Assembly (NCBI RefSeq): GCF_900566085.1
Contig: NZ_UPHT01000109.1
Coordinates: 1-36,990 of the forward strand
DNA: 36,990 nucleotides
Reading direction: 5' to 3'
From: Mycobacterium attenuatum
GTDB taxonomy: Bacteria > Actinomycetota > Actinomycetes > Mycobacteriales > Mycobacteriaceae
The notes under the pieces are model-generated. The model ran no database searches. It saw only the letters and a program-made list of their open reading frames with translations, and had not been told where the DNA came from. Made by a program: the position numbers and the translations under genes. This document shows, in pieces, positions 23,881-31,783 of this stretch. Within the stretch, counting starts at the first letter, position 1. Every line of letters begins with the position of its first letter.

Positions 23881-24894
23881 TTACCGCCGCATGGCGCGGG
23901 CGACCTCGCCGTACCGTTCGAAGCGCTCCCGGTCGCCTCGGGCGTTGTAGAAGACCAGGTGGTCGGTGATTGCGGCGTACTTGCCGGCCAGCGCGCCGGC
24001 CAGCCCGTCCCAGCTCGATTCCGTGGCGAAGACGGCAATGTGCTCGTCGGTGATCTGAGCGGCCATGCCGGCGAAGTCACCGGCCTTCTGCTTCTCCCTG
24101 ATCCGGGCCGTGGTGCCCTCGAATCCGGCCTCGTCCCAGATGAAAGCGTAATTGGGGGTGCTGCCGTAGAACGCCAGGCTGGCCCGCACGGCTTGGCGTT
24201 CCGTGTCGCGCTCTTCGTCGTTGTCGCCGACGATCGTCATCACCGGCACGATCAGGACGATGTCCGACGGCGTGCGCCCCGCCCTTACCGCGCCTTCGGC
24301 CACACGGGGCAGCACGTGCCGGGTGATGTAGCCGGGCTCGCCGATCGGGTGGACATGCACCCCGTCGGCCACTTCGCCGGCCATCCGCAGCATCCAGGGG
24401 TTCACTGCCGAGATGTCGACCTTGGGGTCGGGGGCATCGATGGGGCCCGGGCTCCACTGCGCAGTGATGAAGTCCAGTTCATAGAACTCGCCGTGGTGAT
24501 CGAGCGTGCCGGTGCGAAAGGCCGTGAAGCATGCCTTGACGGCCAGCACGTAGTCGCGCAGCCGGGGGCCGGGCCGGTCGAAGGCGGACCCGTAGCGCCG
24601 CTCGACGTGCCGGCGCACCTGGGTGCCCAGCCCGAGCCGGAACTTCCCTTCGGTTGCTTGCTGCAGCTCCCACGCGGTGGTCGCCGTGACGAAGGGGCTG
24701 CGCGGGAAGGCCACCGCCACGCCGGTGGACAACGCCAGGCCGGGCGCTGCCTGCGAAGCCACCGCGGCACTGAGGTAGGCGGTACGGCCCGTCTCGGTGA
24801 ACAACAGGCCCGAGAAGCCGGCGGACTGGGTTTGCCGCGCCACGTCGGCGACCTGGCCCAGCGGTTCGGGAATTGTCATCGCGTCGATGTGCAT
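23881..24894 (-). CDS. LLM-class, probably F420-dependent oxidoreductase
   Basis: This 337-residue luciferase-like barrel protein shows family parts such as GFSGLLFTETGRTAY, LALSTGVAVAFPRSPF, GKFRLGLGTQ and DPKVDISAVNPWML. It resembles the TIGR03617 group of mycobacterial F420-dependent enzymes. Cofactor F420 is expected because mycobacterial LLM proteins mostly use it, but no direct proof is visible. The ATG at 24894 begins MHIDAMT; the ribosome-binding site is weak. Same strand as htpG but 126 bases upstream, so joint transcription is possible. Substrate unknown. Confidence 0.9.
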   Translation of the reverse strand: MHIDAMTIPEPLGQVADVARQTQSAGFSGLLFTETGRTAYLSAAVASQAAPGLALSTGVAVAFPRSPFVTATTAWELQQATEGKFRLGLGTQVRRHVERRYGSAFDRPGPRLRDYVLAVKACFTAFRTGTLDHHGEFYELDFITAQWSPGPIDAPDPKVDISAVNPWMLRMAGEVADGVHVHPIGEPGYITRHVLPRVAEGAVRAGRTPSDIVLIVPVMTIVGDNDEERDTERQAVRASLAFYGSTPNYAFIWDEAGFEGTTARIREKQKAGDFAGMAAQITDEHIAVFATESSWDGLAGALAGKYAAITDHLVFYNARGDRERFERYGEVARAMRR

Positions 24895-25023
24895 GGCGGG
24901 AGCCTACGTGCCCGCCCCCGCTCCGCGGCTGGTGCGTGAGGATGATGGCTGTTGCCGACGGCCGCGGTTGATCCCGGCGTGGATCGGCGCTTCGATTCGG
25001 CCGGTGGCCGCGGGCAGCGATAG

Positions 25024-25035
25024 TAGCGTTAACGC
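25024..25035 (+). promoter_or_regulatory. possible promoter -10 and palindrome before the hybrid kinase
   Basis: TAGCGT (25024-25029) fits the mycobacterial -10 pattern TANNNT and overlaps the palindrome GCGTTAACGC (25026-25035). It is 23 to 30 bases before the TTG start of the kinase gene. A palindrome over the -10 would suit a repressor site. Evidence is weak. Confidence 0.3.
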
Positions 25036-25058
25036 AATGCAGCAACGTAGGTGCGCGT

Positions 25059-27443
25059 TTGACTGAGGCCGTCGACTTCCGCTTGTTGTTCGAATCGGCT
25101 CCGGGCCTGTTTCTGGTGCTGGATCCGGACTTGAGGATCGTTGCTGTCACCGACGCCTATCTGCAGGCGACCATGACCGAACGAACGCGGATCCTGGGGC
25201 ACGCCATCTTCGAGACCTTTCCGGACAACCCCGACGACCCCAGTGCCGAAGGAGTCCGTAACCTGCGGGTGTCGCTGGATCGAGTGGTGCGCGACCGGGT
25301 CGCCGACGCGATGCCGGTGCAGCGCTACGACATTCGCCGCCCCGACGGGGACTTCGAGGAACGGTTCTGGAGCCCCACCAATTCACCGGTGCTGGACTCG
25401 GCCGGCGAGTTGCGTTATGTCATCCACCGGGTGGAAGACGTCACCGAGTTCGTCCGCCTGCAAGCAGCCGATGCGGCACAGCAGCAGGAGACGGCCGCGC
25501 TGCGCGCCACCACTGCGCAGATGGAGCGAGAGGTCTTCGCCCGCGCCCAAGAGGTCGCCGAGACAAGCCGAAAACTCAAGGAGGCCAATGCCGAATTGGT
25601 TGACCTCTACGCGCGGGCCAAGGAGCTCGACGACCTGAAAAGCAGGTTTTTCGCCAATGTCAGCCATGAATTGCGAACTCCGCTGATGCTGATCCTGGAG
25701 CCCGCCCGCAAGCTGCTGGATTCGATCGGACCCCAGGAGGCGGCACATGCCGATCTCGAGCTGATCGTCCGCAATGCGCGGTTGCTGCAACGCCACGTTA
25801 ATAACCTGCTGGATGCCGCTCGGCTGGAAGCCGGTGCCGTACAACCCAATTACGCGGATGTGGACGTCGCCGGGCACGTGCGTCTGGGCGCGTCGCTGTT
25901 CGAATCGCTGGCTGCTGACCGCGACATCGAATTCCGCGTCGACGCGGAGCAGCCCATCGCCGCGGCCCTCGATCCCGAGCACCTGCACCAGATCCTGGTC
26001 AATTTGCTGTCCAATGCGTTCAAATTCACCGGACCCGGCGGCACCGTGCGCTGCTCGGTCTGCTCTGGGCCGGGTCAGCGGGCCATTATCGAGGTCGCCG
26101 ACAGCGGCCCGGGCATACCACCCGAACAGCGGACAGCCGTCTTCGACAGGTTCCACCAGGTGCAGGGCGGTACCACCCGGGCGGTCGGGGGGACGGGCCT
26201 GGGCCTGAGCATTGTGCGCGACCTGGTCGGCTTGCACCGCGGCAGCGTTACCATCAGCGAGGCTCCCGAGGGTGGAGCACTGGTGATCGTCGACCTGCCA
26301 AGGCTCGCGCCCGCAGGTCTGCCGGTGCACGCGGCCACTCCGCACAGCACCGAGCACATCAGCCCGGAGGCCGCCGGCGCGATCGCCGATATCACCGCGA
26401 TCTCGGCGGCGTCGGCCCAGCGCGAATCGGAGATCGCAGATTCCAAACCTGTGATCGTGGTCGTCGAAGACAATGTCGACCTCAATGCCTTTGTGTGCCA
26501 AGCGTTGTCGCCGCACTATCGGGTGAAGGCAGCCTTCGACGGCCGGTCCGGACTGGAGCTGGCGCGCGCATACCGCCCGGACCTGATCGTGTGCGACATC
26601 ATGATGCCGCACCTCAGCGGAGACGAACTGCTGAACCTGGTGCGCGCCGACCCGGCGCTGGCCAACACCCCGGTGCTCATCCTCACCGCACGCGCCGACG
26701 ACCAATCCAGACTCGCGGTGCTACGAGCCGGAGCCAATGACTACCTGTCCAAGCCATTCCAGCTGGGTGAACTGCGAGTGCGGGTCGACAACCTGGTAAA
26801 TCTGCGACTCGCCGAAGCGCACTCCCGGACACTACGGGTGGCGGCCGAACGCGAACGCATCGCGCTGGAACTTCATCGCTCGGTCATCCAGCGGCTGTTC
26901 CTCATCAGCCTGCAACTCAGCGGAGTGTTGCCGCTGGCGCGAGTGCCTGCCGTGGCCGAACGCATCGGCGAGTCGGTCAACGAACTCGACGCCGTGATCA
27001 ACGACGTGCGCAACACCATCAACCATCTCGACATCCCAACCGGCGACGAAACCAACTTCCGGTTGCGCATGTCGGATCTGCTTGGCGAGGTGGCCGAAGC
27101 GCTGAACGCCAGATTCGAGGTGTTGTTCACGGGGCCACTCGACACGGTCGACAAGGCCATCACGAGCGAGCTCTACGACGCGGCGCAGCAGCTGGTCACC
27201 GCAATTCTGCGGCATGCGAGCGCCGACGAAATCAGCTTGCGAGCCAGCTACGAAACTGACCTGGTAGTCACTGTGATCGAAAAATCCTCCAAAGCCACTG
27301 GCCCGACTGCCACCGACCGGTCGGTGCTACTCCCCCGCCAGCTTGCCGTACGCGGTGCGCGACTGGACATTTCCGCGCCCGCCGCCGGCGAGACGGCGTG
27401 GACCTGGACGGTGCCCATGGCCTCCACCGGGCGCGGCGAATGA
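25059..27443 (+). CDS. hybrid sensor histidine kinase: PAS-HisKA-HATPase-REC plus a DosS-like HisKA_3 end
   Basis: This 794-residue soluble protein has no membrane helix. The order is a PAS domain (about 6-130), a coiled coil (about 133-192), HisKA with His203 in SHELRTP, HATPase with Asn319 in the N box, DSGPGI (348-353) and GGTGLGLSIV, then a receiver (about 463-580) with Glu470-Asp471, Asp513 and Lys565. Past it, ERERIALELHRSVIQRLF (His606) strongly resembles the dimerisation/phospho-histidine helix of DosS/DosT. The following ATPase-like end (about 670-794) lacks the N box and DxGxG, so it should not bind ATP. This suggests a His203-Asp513-His606 relay with the last step to a NarL-type regulator. 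The TTG start at 25059 is chosen because the PAS begins right there; GTAGGTG precedes it. No response regulator gene is adjacent. Confidence 0.9.
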   Translation: MTEAVDFRLLFESAPGLFLVLDPDLRIVAVTDAYLQATMTERTRILGHAIFETFPDNPDDPSAEGVRNLRVSLDRVVRDRVADAMPVQRYDIRRPDGDFEERFWSPTNSPVLDSAGELRYVIHRVEDVTEFVRLQAADAAQQQETAALRATTAQMEREVFARAQEVAETSRKLKEANAELVDLYARAKELDDLKSRFFANVSHELRTPLMLILEPARKLLDSIGPQEAAHADLELIVRNARLLQRHVNNLLDAARLEAGAVQPNYADVDVAGHVRLGASLFESLAADRDIEFRVDAEQPIAAALDPEHLHQILVNLLSNAFKFTGPGGTVRCSVCSGPGQRAIIEVADSGPGIPPEQRTAVFDRFHQVQGGTTRAVGGTGLGLSIVRDLVGLHRGSVTISEAPEGGALVIVDLPRLAPAGLPVHAATPHSTEHISPEAAGAIADITAISAASAQRESEIADSKPVIVVVEDNVDLNAFVCQALSPHYRVKAAFDGRSGLELARAYRPDLIVCDIMMPHLSGDELLNLVRADPALANTPVLILTARADDQSRLAVLRAGANDYLSKPFQLGELRVRVDNLVNLRLAEAHSRTLRVAAERERIALELHRSVIQRLFLISLQLSGVLPLARVPAVAERIGESVNELDAVINDVRNTINHLDIPTGDETNFRLRMSDLLGEVAEALNARFEVLFTGPLDTVDKAITSELYDAAQQLVTAILRHASADEISLRASYETDLVVTVIEKSSKATGPTATDRSVLLPRQLAVRGARLDISAPAAGETAWTWTVPMASTGRGE

Positions 27444-27609
27444 CCTAGCGGCCGGCGCTGCCGCCGGGCCAGCCGGCCTCGCCATCGGCGCACTGGTCGA
27501 TTCCCGGAATCCCGTGATGGCGGTCCCGCGTAGCGATACGATTTGGCCCCAACAGCGTGGATGAGATCTGCGGCCTCAGCCGGGCGGAGTGGGATACGGG
27601 AGCTGGCTC

Positions 27610-29079
27610 ATGTCATATGTGATTGCGGAGCCCCAGATGCTGGCGGCCGCGGCCGGGGATCTGGCCGCGATCGGTTCGACCGTCAGTAACGCCAGCGCGG
27701 CGGCAGCGGCCCCGACCACCGGAGTGCTCGCCGCGGGAGGCGATGAGGTCTCAGCGGGCATCGCGGCGTTGTTCGGCATCCACGCGCACGCTTATCAGGC
27801 CATTAGTACGCAAGTGGCAACGTTTCACGACCGGTTTGTGGAGATCCTCCGCGCGAGTTCGCGATCGTATGCCGGTACCGAGGCCACCAATGCCGCGGCG
27901 GTAGACAAGTTGCCGAGCACCGGGCAAAGTGGCGGCGTCGGCACTTCGGGCAGTGTCGGCCAGGCCGGCGGAATGGGTGCCGACCCCGGCTCGATTGGCA
28001 GCAACGGCGTCGGACAGCACAGCGGTTCCGTGACCAGCGGGCCTGGTCAACACGACAGTGGCGGTGGGGCCGGAGGGCTCGGCGCGCCCGGCGGTAACGG
28101 CAACGTCGCGGCAGGCGGCTCCGGCGGTCCCGGCGGCTCCGGCGGTCCGGGCGGTCCGGGCGGTCCGGGCGGTCCCGGCAATGGGGTGAACCATGCTGCG
28201 GCCAACGCGGCGGGACCGGCCGGTGTCAACCCCAACCAGCACCCGGCCCAGCCCGCCGCTACCCCTGGTATCGGCAACGGCGGCGGCACGGGCGCGGCTA
28301 ATGCCAGCGGGCCACACGGTGACGCTGTCGGGGTAACCGCCGCAGGTGTGCCTGATCAGCCCGGTGTCGGTGGCGGTCACAGTGCCGGCGCTGTCGGTGC
28401 GGAACACAGCGCCGCCGGCGGGGCTCATGGCGGTGGGGCCGATGCGGGAAGCAGTGGAGACGGGGTCGCCACGCCGATCGGAAGAAGCAGTGCTGGTAGT
28501 GCCGGGGGCACCGGCGCCGCGACGGTCGGCGGAGCCGGAGGCGCGGGTTCGCCGGGTGACGCACGTTACGACGACGGCACTGTGGCCCCCGGATGGTGGG
28601 GCTACGGCGGGCCGGCCGTGGGCGGCTGGGCGTACGCGGGCGGCATCGGTGATCCCGGCGCCTTGAGCAGCATGACTGCACCCGCGGCACCGGCGGCACC
28701 GGCAGCGGCCACCGGGGCGGCCACCAGGGTGGCGGAACCGACGTTGCCTGCGGCGGCCAAGGGGCAGCCGCTGCACTCGGGCAACCCGTTGCACCCCGGC
28801 AACACGGCGCAATCGGGCACTCCCGCGCACCCGGACGGCCCCGCGCACCGGGCTCGCCAGCGCGACAAACCATTGCTGCTCGTTCCCCTGAACCTTCGGG
28901 GTCTGCGTCGAAAGCTGCAGTCGCGGTCGGACGTTCACGCTCCAGACGCCCTACGTAAGGACACGCAAGCCGAACCGGGCAGCCGGCCGTGGGGTCGCGA
29001 GGAACTTCTGCACGCCCTTGGCCTCAGACCGCCCGGACATGAGCAACTGATCACGTCATCACGGTCCGAACCCGCATAA
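27610..29079 (+). CDS. PE-family protein with Gly-rich linker and basic C-terminal tail
   Basis: This 489-residue protein starts with a PE domain (about 1-95): MSYVIAEPQMLAAAAGDLA, the helical hairpin, then YAGTE, which fits the YxxxD/E type VII secretion signal. A long Gly/Ala/Ser-rich region (about 105-345) includes seven GG(S/P) triplets coded by a 9-bp tandem repeat. A stretch WGYGGPAVGGWAYAGG follows. The last 80 residues are unlike PGRS: Pro/His/Ala-rich and then basic (LRGLRRKLQSR) with a hydrophilic end. The ATG at 27610 is preceded by GGGAG. Expected to be exported by an ESX system and cell-wall associated; the function is unknown. Confidence 0.88.
   Translation: MSYVIAEPQMLAAAAGDLAAIGSTVSNASAAAAAPTTGVLAAGGDEVSAGIAALFGIHAHAYQAISTQVATFHDRFVEILRASSRSYAGTEATNAAAVDKLPSTGQSGGVGTSGSVGQAGGMGADPGSIGSNGVGQHSGSVTSGPGQHDSGGGAGGLGAPGGNGNVAAGGSGGPGGSGGPGGPGGPGGPGNGVNHAAANAAGPAGVNPNQHPAQPAATPGIGNGGGTGAANASGPHGDAVGVTAAGVPDQPGVGGGHSAGAVGAEHSAAGGAHGGGADAGSSGDGVATPIGRSSAGSAGGTGAATVGGAGGAGSPGDARYDDGTVAPGWWGYGGPAVGGWAYAGGIGDPGALSSMTAPAAPAAPAAATGAATRVAEPTLPAAAKGQPLHSGNPLHPGNTAQSGTPAHPDGPAHRARQRDKPLLLVPLNLRGLRRKLQSRSDVHAPDALRKDTQAEPGSRPWGREELLHALGLRPPGHEQLITSSRSEPA
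28114..28176 (+). repeat. 9-bp in-frame tandem repeat inside the PE gene
   Basis: Seven consecutive 9-bp units of the form ggcggtccg/ggcggctcc/ggcggtccc run from 28114 to 28176 and encode GGS or GGP. Three identical ggcggtccg copies at 28141-28167 suggest slippage. Length changes would keep the frame, so the linker length is probably variable. Confidence 0.9.
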
Positions 29080-29096
29080 CGCGTCACCGATCAGGC

Positions 29097-29119
29097 GGCC
29101 GCGAAAGCGGCCCGTCGTT
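29097..29119 (+). terminator. hairpin terminator after the PE gene
   Basis: GGCCGC (29097-29102) and GCGGCC (29107-29112) flank a GAAA tetraloop, 18 bases after the PE stop codon. A short T-containing run (CGTCGTTTG) follows. This is a good candidate intrinsic terminator. The remaining 176 bases up to the methyltransferase stop at 29296 hold nothing I can support. Confidence 0.55.
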
Positions 29120-29295
29120 TGTGCTCGCCCCGCCCGTCACCATGCCGCCGCCACGGCCGCCGCAGGTATGCAACAGTTGTCGCCGCCGTCGCAACCGTCT
29201 TTGACGGTGTCGCCGTGTTCGCCGAACAGACGCGCGCAGTTACTGCCTGCGTGACAACAATTTTCGATAGCGACGGACCACGGGAAGCGCCGTCG

Positions 29296-29940
29296 TTACG
29301 GTGGCCCAGCCTTGGTGCCGACGGTGATCAGATCTGACACGATCTTGGTCCAAACCGGTCGCCGGATCCGATGCTGCTCGCTGATGACGAAACCGGCGCC
29401 TTCGAACAGTGCCCGCATTTCCGCCGGCGAAGCATTGTGCTGCGGTTTCCAATTGTCGGCTGAGGGCACCTGCAGCAGGGGCTGCCGCGCGCTCAGGGCC
29501 GCAACGGCCACCAGTCCGCCGGGTACCAGCACCCGACGGAATTCCCGCAGCGCCGCAGGCTGATCGAAGAAGTGAAACGCCGAGGTCGTCACGACGGCGT
29601 CGAGGGTGCCGTCGTCGAAGGGCAGTTGCTCGGCCGGACCGCGCAACCAATGCACCCGAGAGGATCTGGCGCGAGCCTGGTTGAGCATGCCGTCGGACAT
29701 GTCGACGCCGTAGATCTCGTCGGGATTCAGTTCGCGTTGAATCCGGTCGCTGAGAATCCCTGTGCCGCAGGCGATATCAGCGATCCTCCGGGATCCGTGG
29801 CCGCGCAGGTGGGAAATCACCTCGTCGTGCGGCGGACGGTACACCCACTGCTGCAACACCGGTAGGTCGTAGGCCGGCGCCAACAGGCTCCACATCCGGG
29901 TGACGACGTTGTTGAGCCCCCGGCGGGGCGCTTGCGTCAT
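29296..29940 (-). CDS. class I SAM-dependent methyltransferase (UbiE-like)
   Basis: This 214-residue protein has the SAM-binding motif IADIACGTGILS (about 53-64), GVDMSDGMLNQAR and the motif II/III parts GTLDAVVTTSAFHFF and FRRVLVPGG. It resembles small-molecule methyltransferases of the Methyltransf_11 group. The start at 29940 overlaps the stop of the upstream methyltransferase by four bases, so the pair is translationally coupled. The substrate is unknown. Confidence 0.9.
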   Translation of the reverse strand: MTQAPRRGLNNVVTRMWSLLAPAYDLPVLQQWVYRPPHDEVISHLRGHGSRRIADIACGTGILSDRIQRELNPDEIYGVDMSDGMLNQARARSSRVHWLRGPAEQLPFDDGTLDAVVTTSAFHFFDQPAALREFRRVLVPGGLVAVAALSARQPLLQVPSADNWKPQHNASPAEMRALFEGAGFVISEQHRIRRPVWTKIVSDLITVGTKAGPP

Positions 29941-30869
29941 ACGCTCAGCACGGAGCTGTAGTAAATGGTGTCGGCCACCGACACCGAGTCGTTGGTTTGG
30001 GGGATCGCCGCAATGCCGTTGTCGGCCAGCAGTTGGCTCATCCGGATAGCGGCTGAGCGCCAGCCCAGCCGGTTCAGATAGGCGCCGACATCGTTGCGTT
30101 CACCCTCGTAGCCCAGATCGGCGAATTCCAGGTCGAAGCCGTGCTGGCGCCATCTCGCGGTGGCCCTGCGCATCATCTCCCGGGCCTTTTCGAGGTCGAG
30201 CTGTGACATGTCCGGAACGGCCTCGCAGCCCAGCCGGCTGCCGTCGGCGCTGAGCGCAGTGATGTTGTCCAGCAAGCGATCCTGAGCAGCCGGAGGCAGA
30301 TAACCGAACAGCCCCTCGGCGATCCACGCGGTTGGCCGGCTCGTGTCAAAACCCGCACGCAGCAAGGCTTTCGGCCAATCGTGTCGCAGATCGACGGCGA
30401 CCACGCGCAAGTCGGCTTTCGGGACTGCCCCCAACGCGGCCAGGGTTGCGGTCTTGAATTCGATCACCTGCGGCTGATCGATCTCGAACACCGTCATATC
30501 GGCCGGCCAGGCCAACCGGTAGGCGCGAGCGTCCAGGCCGGATGCCAGGATCACGGCCTGCCGGATTCCTGCCTGTGTCGCCTCCTGGAAGAACGTGTCG
30601 AAAAAGCGCGTCCGCGCAGCCATCGCATCGGGCATGTGCTCGAGCTTCCAGCCCGACTCGTCGTCATCGACGTCGGCAGCGACAAGGTCGCCGCTGGCCC
30701 ACCGGGTGAAGAAGTCCACGCCGACCGCGCGGACCAGCGGTTCGGCGAATCGGTCCTCGATCAAGCGGTGAGGTGCCTTGGTCGCTATCGCCCGGGCCGC
30801 CGCCACCATGGTGGCCGTCGCCCCCACGCTGGTCGCCAAGTCCCAGGTGTCGTTGTCTGTACGTGGCAT
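29937..30869 (-). CDS. SAM-dependent methyltransferase of the mycobacterial TIGR00027/LCM-like family
   Basis: This 310-residue protein belongs to a family greatly expanded in mycobacteria. Typical parts are DTWDLATSVGATATMVAAAR, LIEDRFAEPLVRAVG, VILASGLDARAYRL (SAM loop), VFEIDQPQVIEFK, RPTAWIAEGLFGYLPP and the C-terminal IPQTNDSVSVADTIYYSSVL. Family members resemble leucine carboxyl methyltransferase in fold, and some are thought to modify polyketide lipids; the substrate here is unknown. The ATG at 30869 has AGCAGG before it. It is the first gene of a two-gene unit with an AT-rich palindromic promoter region. Confidence 0.93.
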   Translation of the reverse strand: MPRTDNDTWDLATSVGATATMVAAARAIATKAPHRLIEDRFAEPLVRAVGVDFFTRWASGDLVAADVDDDESGWKLEHMPDAMAARTRFFDTFFQEATQAGIRQAVILASGLDARAYRLAWPADMTVFEIDQPQVIEFKTATLAALGAVPKADLRVVAVDLRHDWPKALLRAGFDTSRPTAWIAEGLFGYLPPAAQDRLLDNITALSADGSRLGCEAVPDMSQLDLEKAREMMRRATARWRQHGFDLEFADLGYEGERNDVGAYLNRLGWRSAAIRMSQLLADNGIAAIPQTNDSVSVADTIYYSSVLSV

Positions 30870-30900
30870 ATGCCTGCTCTTTCATACTCAGACCGGAGGG

Positions 30901-30915
30901 ATACTTAGATAGTAT
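30901..30915 (-). promoter_or_regulatory. AT-rich palindromic promoter region of the methyltransferase pair
   Basis: ATACT (30901-30905) and AGTAT (30911-30915) are inverted around TAGAT, 32 bases before the methyltransferase ATG on the minus strand. On that strand ATACTATCTAAGTAT contains TAAGTAT- and TATACT-like -10 elements. The AT-richness against a GC-rich background supports a promoter, and the symmetry suggests a regulator site. Confidence 0.4.
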
Positions 30916-30980
30916 AACAACCGCTCGACGATGGCGTCGGCGCGCCCAATCCGGCTCCCGCACAGCCAAGCCAGCGTCGA

Positions 30981-31024
30981 TGGCTCAATAGAGCCAATAT
31001 CGTCGACGCCACCCTTCGGTGGCG
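30981..31024 (+). promoter_or_regulatory. two hairpins in the leader of the DUF4190-type gene
   Basis: TGGCTC-AATA-GAGCCA (30981-30996) and CGCCACC-CTTC-GGTGGCG (31007-31024) are both perfect stem-loops with four-base loops. They lie 52 and 24 bases before the ATG at 31048. The direct repeat CGTCGA flanks the first one. They may shape the leader mRNA or end transcripts coming from upstream; no T-run follows. Confidence 0.4.
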
Positions 31025-31047
31025 CGCCTGGTATTACGGTTGCCCTC

Positions 31048-31743
31048 ATGACGTTTCAGCCGCCGTACCCGCCGCCTGCCCAGCCGCCGGGGCAGGGCCC
31101 CTACCCGCTACCCGGCTATCCCGGCGGCTACCCGCAGCAGCCCGCTCAGTACGGTCAGCCCTACGCCCCGCCGCCGCCGAGAGGCACCAATGGCTTTGCG
31201 ATCGCCTCGTTGATCTTCGGGGTACTCGGCGGCGTTTTGCTGAGTGTCATCTTCGGCATCATCGCGCTCAAACAGATCAAAACCCGCGGTCAGAGCGGAC
31301 GCGGCATGGCAATCGCTGGTCTGGTGCTATCCGCGCTGTGGACACTATTCATCGTGGCCGCGATCATCATCGCCGTCGCAACCAACGACGGCTCGGTGCG
31401 CGCCACCAACCTCGTCGTCGGGGATTGCATCGAGTCGATCCCGGGTGACAATGCGCGGGTCACCACGCTCCCGAAAGTGTCCTGCGCCAAACCACACGAG
31501 GGCGAGGTGTATGCGCAATTGCGGGTCACCGCAAGCAGTTTCCCCGGCCAGTCCAGCCTGGAAAGCAACTACCGGGACAGGTGCTTTGCGGCGTTCGCCT
31601 CGTATGCACCCAATGCTGCCGACAGCGAGGAGTTCGAAAGCTATGTGCTGTACCCCACCCAGGCGACCTGGAACCAGGGTGACCGCGACGTAGTATGCAT
31701 CGCCATTACCAAGGTGAAACGGACCGGGTCGATCAAGGGGTGA
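31048..31743 (+). CDS. DUF4190-type membrane protein with extracytoplasmic septum-formation-like domain
   Basis: This 231-residue protein begins with a Pro/Gly/Tyr-rich cytosolic segment (about 1-45). Two membrane helices follow (about 49-75 and 88-113), with the DUF4190-typical FGIIALKQIKTRGQSGRGMAIAGL between them. The outside domain (about 114-231) has four cysteines: GDCIES, KVSCAKPHEGEVYA, RDRCF and DVVCIAI. The segment CxxPHxGEVY is typical of the septum-formation-like domain. The ATG at 31048 is chosen because the Pro-rich head starts there. It is convergent with the VIT/VWA gene, 40 bases away. A cell-envelope role is inferred from the layout. Confidence 0.88.
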   Translation: MTFQPPYPPPAQPPGQGPYPLPGYPGGYPQQPAQYGQPYAPPPPRGTNGFAIASLIFGVLGGVLLSVIFGIIALKQIKTRGQSGRGMAIAGLVLSALWTLFIVAAIIIAVATNDGSVRATNLVVGDCIESIPGDNARVTTLPKVSCAKPHEGEVYAQLRVTASSFPGQSSLESNYRDRCFAAFASYAPNAADSEEFESYVLYPTQATWNQGDRDVVCIAITKVKRTGSIKG

Positions 31744-31783
31744 TGTCGCTCCTCGACCCGGCGACGCACTTCGGGCGGCTCGG

